64,000 nucleotides of DNA from Adiantum capillus-veneris (taxonomy: Eukaryota > Streptophyta > Polypodiopsida > Polypodiales > Pteridaceae), in the NCBI GenBank assembly GCA_014529385.2, contig CM043945.1:154956241-155020240 (forward strand), in the 5' to 3' direction. This document shows, one piece after another, positions 56,041 through 64,000 of this stretch. The position numbers and the translations under genes are program-made. The notes under the pieces are model-generated. The model saw only the letters and a list, made by a program, of their open reading frames with translations. It was not told the origin of the DNA and made no database searches. The stretch's first letter is position 1. Every line of letters begins with the position of its first letter.

Positions 56041-56332
56041 ATTATGTGTTGTCTATTTATTTTCTAATTGAGTTGATGATGATGATAATTTTGTAGAGTG
56101 GAATGCGGGGAGTTGATGAAGAGGCGCCGGCAATTACTCTTGGCCATTTTATATTTGCACAGTATTTTAGAATCTCATTTTAATAAGCCATTATGGCTCT
56201 GTAAATATTTGTAGTGGGAACTCCCCTTATGGGTCATGCAAGAACTAATGAGCTTCACTCATTCACAAAAGTGAAGTGGTTGTAAAAAGAGGGGCCTCAA
56301 TTTTTGGCACCTAAAACTCACATATAATATAT
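56041..56332. other. Unassigned DNA between B' and F
   Basis: No coding signal. A purine-rich GAATGCGGGGAGT followed by TGATGAAGAGG at about 56112, and CCTCA then a TGG-starting motif near 56299, could mark a short LTR, but no second copy is present. Confidence 0.3.
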
Positions 56333-59000
56333 TGAGGCGGTCCGGGACGGGCAACAAGAGAGGCGACCTCTAAACACCCCTCAAGGCTCCCGTGCTGCTC
56401 AATTGGGGCTGGGGCAACCACAAGCACAACACAACAACAAACCCACAGCCAAACCCAAACAAGATCGGGGCACCACCTAGTTATGGTATGCGAACTAGGA
56501 CGCAAGAGAGATTTTGGCACAACCAAGAAGATGCACCACACAACACACACAAGCAACCTCACACCAAGACACACATGAAATGGACCAGAGAGAGCTAGAG
56601 CAAAGGGAAGAGAGAGAGGAAAGGATCTTGCGTAATACCTTATTTGTGACTTGCAAATGGAGATGGTTCATTAGGTTGCTATCGTAGAGCTTGTACAAAA
56701 CTCACTCAAAGCTTAGTGATTGCTAAACATTGCCAAAACACACACACACTGTCTTAGGCTGTGGGAGACCTCTCACCACAATACCCTCTTACAATGGACA
56801 CAAAACTGGCAATGAAAAACACACTAAAACACTTTCTAAAATCAAGATCAGCCGATAAAAACTCAAAATACACAAGTCACCTTGAATTCACCAAACCGTA
56901 TTGCACAAATGGAAGGACGAAGATTTGAACGTCGAATCACGCCTTTGATGCACCAAACCTCAATTTATTGATGATGAAGGAGCATGTACAATAGTGGTTT
57001 TGAGATTTGTGGAACTCACGCTCTCTCACTTGCAATGTGTAGCTTGAAGGCTTCTCTCACACCAAGAGTGAAGCTCACAAGTGGTTACTACACCTAAGTC
57101 TCTCCTCACGCATAGAGTGTTGGGGTGCTATGTGAGATGTTGGAGATTGTTTTACAAGAAGGAGAGGGGCCTATTTATAGGTTGGAGACCCCTCATTAAG
57201 ATTATTGGAAATCCTAATTTACAAGCTAACAAATCAGGATTATGATTTTTTTGAATATCAAAACATTGTGGGCCTTCTTTGTCTGCTTGAGTCATGGGTG
57301 TGGACTCAAAAGAGAGCATTATTGATGGTAGATAAGGTGAAAGTAAGTAAGGAGAGAGAGAGAGTGAGAGAGTTACTTTGTACATGTCTTGAGGTGAGGT
57401 GTATTTTATGGTTAGGTCAATGCTATTTTGTGTTAGTATGTTAGTGGTTAGTGTTAGTAATCACTAGAAAGTTAATGATATATTTACAATGGGTAGAATG
57501 GGGGGAATGGTTGAAGTAAGATGGTTGAATGAAGTGAGAAAATCCTTGTGATGGTGAAGCTTGAAGAAGTTTTGGACTTACTTGTATAGGTTCTCAAAAT
57601 GATTATCGATCTTCTTCTTCGTCTTCCCTTCTTTACGCCATCGCCGCCAAGGTTGATTATCGTGATGAAAATGGTAATTCCGTTGATGAGATCTCTTGAT
57701 TTGCAGAGGTAGAGCATGGTACACATGCTGAATGTATGTATATATATAAGGAGTAAGATGGAATTGTACTTTGGAGATAATAGAGAGAGGCATAGAGATG
57801 GTGTATGTACATGGAGAGCTCATATGAGAGCTATGGAAGTAAGAGGGGAGGTTAATGGTGAAGAAGGTGAGAGAAACCATTGAAGGTGCAGGTTTGAGTG
57901 AGGGATTGAGAGGAATGTGTGTGTGTGTGTGTGTGTGTGTAGAAGTGTGGAAAGAGGTGAGAGAAGACTATGGGCTACTTGTGAGAAAAGTAGGCAGGCT
58001 GGGGTCCACTCAAAAAATCATATCTCACCGGTGGTTACTCCAAAAATCATGAAAAACTTTGAGGTGATTATTCAAAGCATGGGCTACATTTTCTCTTTTG
58101 ACCACCGCTCCAAATTCGAAGTGGAGATAGGTGCCAAAATTCTCACCAAAAAGCCTGTTTTTATGCTACAAAAGTCTTTTAGTGGCCCCCTCCTTTGTTG
58201 AATTTGTACAATGCATCCAAGAGTGAGCCCCTCCTTTGTCATATCATAATACAAAGCATCCAAGTTGCCCTTGACACATGCATGGAGGAGGATTATTGGT
58301 GAATAAAGAAATATATACATGGTGGGACTAGTGTATGGACTATTCATGGACTTTAGCTCAATGAGCACATGGTGTTAGAATAATGAGTAAAAATAATAAT
58401 AAAAATATGGAGGAGTTATGGATATGGAAAGATATTGGAATCATATGATATGGTCCCTCTTTGAATTATTTTGGGTGAAAGAGGAAAAGGTATGCAAGTA
58501 AATAATATAATAAACGTGACCAATGAGTAGAAATCAATTTTTTGTTTTCACGAGGGTGAGGGTGAAAATGTGGGAGTGATTTGTATAAAGGAAAAATATA
58601 AGGTTAGAGTATGTACATATTGGCAAAAAATATACTTATGGTATAAGACGATGAAAGAAGGTGTACATAGGTTTAATAAAACACACACCTAAGTAGAAAT
58701 ATTTAAATAAAATACCAGAATAATTATAAAAATCCCTATATTTAGTCCATATATATAATGCAATATTTACACACAAATGGGACATAATATATTTTATTTT
58801 ATTGATTTTATTTATTTTTTTGGCTCAACTAGCCCAGTGACTAGCTAGCTGAGGGTTTTTAAGGAGATATGGAAAAAGTCTCGTAACTCACACACGCCTA
58901 TGTACAGTGAAATGGTAGGGATAGCCATAGTGTTTGGGTGAATTTGGTAGGGTGAGGTAGCTTACTATGACAATTACGGAGAGTCGAAAAACGGCTATCA
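56333..59000 (-). repeat. Element F 3' LTR
   Basis: Aligned with 61521-64000 at a constant offset of 5188 bp, with small differences in short repeats. The end regions match the LTR of A; the centre is different and lacks A's long CT run. Confidence 0.94.
57172..57179 (-). promoter_or_regulatory. TATA box in F 3' LTR
   Basis: TATAAATA on the - strand in a GC-flanked context (CCTATAAATAGGCCCC); identical to 62360-62367. Confidence 0.6.
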
Positions 59001-59016
59001 TTAGCCCCCCCCTTAG
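59001..59016 (-). other. Polypurine tract of element F
   Basis: Reads TAAGGGGGGGGGCTAA on the - strand, directly before the 3' LTR. It has the same CTAA end as A's tract. Confidence 0.88.
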
Positions 59017-59090
59017 ATAATGGTACATTCATGTACCATTTATCCGATCATACCACATGTAGATTGTGTAACGTCTGTCTTTGTGTGCTT

Positions 59091-61225
59091 TCATCTTTGT
59101 ATGATTAAGAAACCTTGTGTGATATGAAAGGTTCTCAGAGCCAATAGCAGGATGTAGTGAAGTGACTGACTAAACCTCCTCCATTGAGAAAGTTTCCATA
59201 AGCACCCCCCAAGATCAAAGATCTTGAAATATCTTTCCCAAAGCGAGATGTATGGTATGGAATCACTTACTAATTTCGGTTGAAGAAACTTGTAGATTTT
59301 ACTGTTGTCCATCATTGCATCTATCACTATGAATGTGATATAAAAGATTGGTTGCTCTTCCTCCTGTGTAAAGTTGATGTCTCTGCTACAATCTTCAAGA
59401 GCTTGTATGAGAAAATTTATGAACTGTAGCTCATAAAATTCATTCAACCTAGGTAGGCTCATCAACAAGTAAAAAATTCTATGACCTTCATGATTTAGGA
59501 AAGCTTGATCCATGCTTCCAGCTGCTATTGGAAGATATTGCAAATAGTTTACCACATAAGTAGATAATAGATGAAGGTTTCTATTGCTTCCAACACATTG
59601 GAAGAGAATAGATTTTGGTACTGATTGATGAAATATCCACATGTAGCAATCAACAAGTTTTTCATCTATGATGAAGACCAGAATCATCACAATGTGAGAC
59701 CTCCATACACCAAAGAACCAAATGAAGAAGATTTCGAAACATCCGTTTATCACCAAGTATTCATGTCCTCTTCCGCTTAAGAAGGTATGGTGTCCCCGAT
59801 GAAAGGTATATGTGAAGAGAGGAGAAGTTGACCTTGAAGAGGTGAAACCCAATATGAAGATGATTGGGGCTTCAAAAGCTTGGATTTCCTTGCTAAGAGA
59901 TTGTCCCATGAATGAAGAGCCACCCACTAAAACACCATTGGAGAGAATGATACCCTTCTGATAGTTTCCTTTTATGATTTTATGTTTTACTACTCTCCCA
60001 TGTCCTTCATCCCCTTCTAAGCCCCCCCTTTGGCAAGGTTGTAACTCCTCACATTGTACCACCTCAAAGGTTGATGGAATACTGTTTGATTTTGTGAAAC
60101 ATTTGTCTTCTTGCATGATAGGTTCCTCTATTCTTAACATACATGGGTCATACCAATGATTTTCAACATCCTCAAACACTTCTTCAAGATTATCCTCACC
60201 TGGATTCAACTCACACTCTTCTACTTTGTTTTGGAGTTGGCATTCCATGTACACAATCATCTCTTTATGATCAATGTGGTCTATGATCTCTCCACCTATG
60301 ATTTCATCTTCTTCTTCACTCTCTTCTTTTAGACAAGATACACTCTCAGAACATTCCATAAGATCAAGGTTGCCTTCAAGGTCTTCATTCTCCATAGAGT
60401 CATGTTGCACAAAAGCTTCGTCTGCTCGGACTAGAAATTGATCCTCCGCCAAAGGGTTGGATATATCCATTATTGAATCATCAATGCCATTTGAGATATC
60501 TTGTGTCGATTTTTGCATGCTTGTGATAAAGGTAGAAGAAAGAGATTCCACATTTGAATCTTGGCCACACACTTTAGCACTTGAATAATCAGTTGGCATG
60601 TAAGTAACTTCTTCAACATTTGTCGGAGTAGAAGGAGACAAGTATGGCAAAGGAGATGACTCCTTGATAGAAACACTTTCATGATGGTTGGACCTTCTAG
60701 CATGATGGAAACCATTTTTGATGTAGAAGTACTTGTGAAACTTCCTTCGGGCAATAGTGACAGCTTCTTCAAAGGTAGAGGGTCCACTACAAGTAACCTT
60801 AGTCTTTAGGAAAGGAGACAAACCCGAAATAAATTGCTCCATTTTTACATAATCTGGAAATGTAGAACTAAATCCACATCCTCCCCATTGACGAGAAAAA
60901 AAATCCTCATAAGCATAGTAGTCTTCACCGTGTTGTTGAAGTCTCCCTAATGAAGCCCATGATGTCTCTGTTGTTGGAATTTTAGAGAGTCTGGTCTTCA
61001 AAGCTTTGGAAATTTGGGTATACCCATCTTCAATCTGAGAAGACATACTCCAAAACCATTGCTCAGCGTTGCCTCTAAGGCATAGCAATAGAAAATCCCC
61101 TTTTTCAATGTCATCCCTTTTACCAAGGAACGACAAACCATTCTAAAATCAGCAAGAAAATCATCACAATCTTCTTCTAGATTTCCGAAGAAGATTGGGA
61201 TATCATCAAAGGTATAGCGTGTCAT
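59091..61225 (-). pseudogene. gag: Element F Gag-like protein, about 710 codons, one frameshift
   Basis: ATG at 61225 (MTRYTFDDIP) begins the frame; a shift near 61130 moves to the 681-codon frame ending at 59091. The N-terminal 190 residues align with A's Gag: PIFFG, DFLADFRMVCR, QWFWSM, and FISGLSPFLKTKV (A: FIAGLFPDLKVKV). The next 200 residues are Ser/Glu/Asp-rich with no zinc knuckle. The last 280 residues contain aromatic/Ile/Leu-rich segments (near 59840-59640) that could be membrane-like. No protease, RT or integrase. Its enzymes would have to come from A-type elements in trans. Confidence 0.8.
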
Positions 61226-61499
61226 AGTCTCTCAATGCTAGAACCACACAAAGATTAGTTCCAAACAATCATCAACTAACTACACAAAGTTTTGAAAGGT
61301 CTTTCAACATGAATTCTAGACTTTTATGTGAAAATGTTTTTTTCCTTTCTTATGTTATGCATAATCCGAACCATATTCTAGATCAATTTTTGTTTCCTTG
61401 AAATTAAACTCGGTCTGTTTTCATGATTCATAAAATCTACTTGATTATGCTGAAATTCAAGCATTCATGCAATACAACAACACTAAGCACACAATCGTT

Positions 61500-61516
61500 C
61501 CTCAGTGGGGGCACCA
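61500..61516 (-). other. Primer-binding site of element F
   Basis: TGGTGCCCCCACTGAGG on the - strand, four bases after the 5' LTR end. It differs from A's site by one base. Confidence 0.8.
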
Positions 61517-61520
61517 AAAT

Positions 61521-64000
61521 TGAGGCGGTCAGGGGCGGGCAACAAGAGAGGCGACCTCTAAACACCCCTCAAGGCTCCCGTGCTGCTCAATTGGGGCTGG
61601 GGCAACCACAAGCACAACACAACAACAAACCCACAGCCAAACCCAAACAAGATAGGGGCACCACCTAGTTATGGTATGCGAACTAGGACGCAAGAGAGAT
61701 TTTGGCACAACCAAGAAGATGCACCACACAACACACACAAGCAACCTCACACCAAGACACACACAAAATGGACCAGAGAGAGCTAGAGCAAAGGGAAGAG
61801 AGAGAGAAAAGGATCTTGCGTAATACCTTATTTGTGACTTGCAAATGGAGATGGTTCATTAGGTTGCTATCGTAGAGCTTGTACAAAACTCACTCAAAGC
61901 TTAGTGATTGCTAAACATTGCCAAAACACACACACATTGTCTTAGGGTGTGGGAGACCTCTCACCATAATACCCTCTTACAATGGACACGAAACTGGCAA
62001 TGAAAAACACACTAAAATACTTTCTAAAATCAAGATCAACCGATAAAAACTCAAAATACACAAATCACCTTGAATTCACCAAACCGTATTGCACAAATGG
62101 AAGGACGAAGATTTGAACGTCGAATCACGTCTTTGATGCACCAAACCTCAATTTATTGATGATGAAGGAGCATATACAATAGTGGTTTTGAGATTTGTGG
62201 AACTCACGCTCTCTCACTTGCAATGTGTAGCTCGAAGGCTTCTCTCACACCAAGAGTGAAGCTCACAAGTGGTTGCTACACCTAAGTCTCTCCTCACGCA
62301 TAGAGTGTTGGGGTGCTATGTGAGATGTTGGAGATTGTTTTACAAGAAGGAGAGGGGCCTATTTATAGGTTGGAGACCCCTCATTAAGATTATTGGAAAT
62401 CCTAATTTACAAGCTAACAAATCAGGATTATGATTTTTTTGAATATCAAAACATTGTGGGCCTTCTTTGTCTGCTTGAGTCATGGGTGTGGGCTCAAAAG
62501 AGAGCATTATTGATGGTAGATAAGGTGAAAGTAAGTAAGGAGAGAGAGAGAGAGTGAGAGAGTTACTTTGTACATGTCTTGAGGTGAGGTGTCTTTTATG
62601 GTTAGGTCAATGCTATTTTGTGTTAGTATGTTAGTGGTTAGTGTTAGTAATCACTAGAAAGTTAATGATATATTTACAATGGGCAGAATGGGGGGAATGG
62701 TTGAAGTAAGATGGTTGAATGAAGTGAGCAAATCCTTGTGATAGTGAAGCTTGAAGAAGTTTTGGACTTACTTGTATAGGTTCTCAAAATGATTATCGAT
62801 CTTCTTCTTCGTCTTCCCTTCTTTACGCCACCGCCGCCAAGGTTGATTATCGTGATGAAAATGGTAATTCCGTTGATGAGATCTCTTGATTTGCAGAGGT
62901 AGAGCATGGTACACATGCTGAATGTATGTATATATATAAGGAGTAAGATGGAATTGTACTTTGGAGATAATAGAGAGAGGCATAGAGATGGTGTATGTAC
63001 ATGGAGAGCTCATATGAGAGCTATGGAAGTAAGAGGGGAGGTTAATGGTGAAGAAGGTGAGAGAAACCATTGAAGGTGCAGGTTTGAGTGAGGGATTGAG
63101 AGGAATGTGTGTGTGTGTGTGTGTGTGTAGAAGTGTGGAAAGAGGTGAGAGAAGACTATGGGCTACTTGTGAGAAAAGTGGGCACGCTGGGGTTCACTCA
63201 AAAAATCATATCTCACCGGTGGTTACTCCAAAAATCATGAAAAAATTTGAGGTGATTATTCAAAGCATGGGCTACATTTTCTCTTTTGACCATCGCTCCA
63301 AATTCGGAGTGGAGATAGGTGCCAAAAGTCTCACCAAAAAGCCTGTTTTTATGCTGCAAAAGTCTTTTAGTGGCCCCCTCCTTTGTTGAATTTGTACAAT
63401 GCATCCAAGAGTGAGCCCCTCCTTTGTCATATCATAATACAAATCATCCAAGTTGCCCTTGACACATGCATGGAGGAGGATTATTGGTGAATAAAGAAAT
63501 ATATACATGGTGGGACTAGTGTATGGACTATTCATGGACTTTAGCTCAATGAGCACATGGTGTTAGAATAATGAGTAAAAATAATAATAAAAATATGGAG
63601 GAGTTATGGATATGGAAAGATATTGGAATCATATGATATGGTCCCTCTTTGAATTATTTTGGGTGAAAGAGGAAAAGGTATGCAAGTAAATAATATAATA
63701 AACGTGACCAATGAGTAGAAATCAATTTTTTGTTTTCACGAGGGTGAGGGTGAAAATGTGGGAGTGATTTGTATAAAGGAAAAATATAAGGTTAGAGTAT
63801 GTAAATATTGGCAAAAAATATACTTATGGTATAAGAGGATGAAAGAAGGTGTACATAGGTTTAATAAAACACACACCTAAGTAGAAATATTTAAATAAAA
63901 TACCAGAATAATTATAAAAATCCCTATATTTATGCCATATATATAATGCAATATTTACACACAAATGGGACATAATATATTTTATTTTATTGATTTTATT
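61521..64000 (-). repeat. Element F 5' LTR, partial
   Basis: Begins TGAGGCGGTC on the + strand, i.e. the LTR 3' end. It follows 56333 onward and runs off the window. Confidence 0.94.
62360..62367 (-). promoter_or_regulatory. TATA box in F 5' LTR
   Basis: TATAAATA on the - strand, about 840 bp upstream of the primer-binding site. This is the likely promoter of the F transcript. Confidence 0.65.

Larger units (their letters stand above)
56333..64000 (-). mobile_element. Element F: non-autonomous gag-only LTR retrotransposon related to A (right end cut)
   Basis: LTRs at 56333-59000 (complete, 2668 bp) and 61521-64000 (about 190 bp missing at the window edge). The interior is only 2520 bp, between purine tract and primer-binding site, and is filled by one Gag-derived frame. 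LTR length, termini (TGATAGCCG...CTCA), purine tract and primer-binding site all match element A. The two F LTRs are nearly identical, so insertion looks fairly recent. Confidence 0.92.

Noticed and set aside
57152-57385. Small ORFs in F's LTRs repeated at 61529-63556
   Set aside because: They recur only because the LTR is duplicated, lie in non-coding LTR sequence and show no motif.

Overview
The window is nuclear DNA of a land plant with a large, repeat-packed genome. Nearly every interpretable base belongs to nested LTR retrotransposons, one DNA transposon, one SINE, or decayed fragments of these. No intact host gene, rRNA or tRNA gene is visible. Two short pentatricopeptide-repeat (PPR) pseudogene pieces read like the E/DYW-type PPR proteins that are very numerous in ferns and lycophytes. 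A fern is therefore my preferred guess, but the sequence alone does not prove it.

Layout. (1) 1-11701, + strand: element A, a Tat-like Ty3/gypsy element. Its 2.67-kb LTRs (the left one cut by the window edge) flank a 5.3-kb gag-pol frame broken only by three TGA codons. Between the primer-binding site and gag lie four small ORFs that form two tandemly duplicated pairs. (2) 11702-16268, - strand: element B, with a 1000-codon gag carrying four zinc knuckles, a tRNA-Asp-type primer-binding site and one LTR. A is inserted inside B's gag. (3) 16269-17328: flanking DNA with one unrecognised broken gene. (4) 17329-34932, - strand: element D, a decayed chromovirus with initiator-Met primer-binding site and a chromodomain. 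Its left LTR is split by an 8.6-kb DNA transposon, C (17449-26043; 22-bp terminal inverted repeats, apparent 4-bp target duplication). C has two convergent genes and large arrays of AAGTGGT/ACCACTT palindromes, and it contains a SINE with a perfect 18-bp target duplication. (5) 34938-43200: fragments on the - strand, comprising a gag-like piece, two copies of a 1.1-kb unit with a PPR pseudogene, and two partial elements (Y, X) that share one type of primer-binding site. (6) 43200-44826: nothing recognisable. (7) 44827-56040, + strand: a very decayed relative of B (B'), interrupted by element E (46126-54574). E has 271-bp LTRs, broken gag-pol and a long extra reading frame after integrase. (8) 56333-64000, - strand: element F. 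Its LTRs match A's family, but its 2.5-kb interior encodes only a Gag-derived protein, so it looks like a non-autonomous partner of A-type elements.

How the parts relate. A supplies a complete enzyme set (protease, reverse transcriptase, two RNase H domains, integrase) while F supplies none. F shares A's LTR ends, LTR length and primer-binding site, which is what a parasite of A-type machinery would keep. Many of the stop codons that break these frames can be read as C-to-T or G-to-A changes (CAG to TAG, CGA to TGA, TGG to TGA), the pattern expected from long-term cytosine methylation. Insertion order can be read from nesting: the SINE is younger than C, C younger than D; A is younger than B; E is younger than B'.
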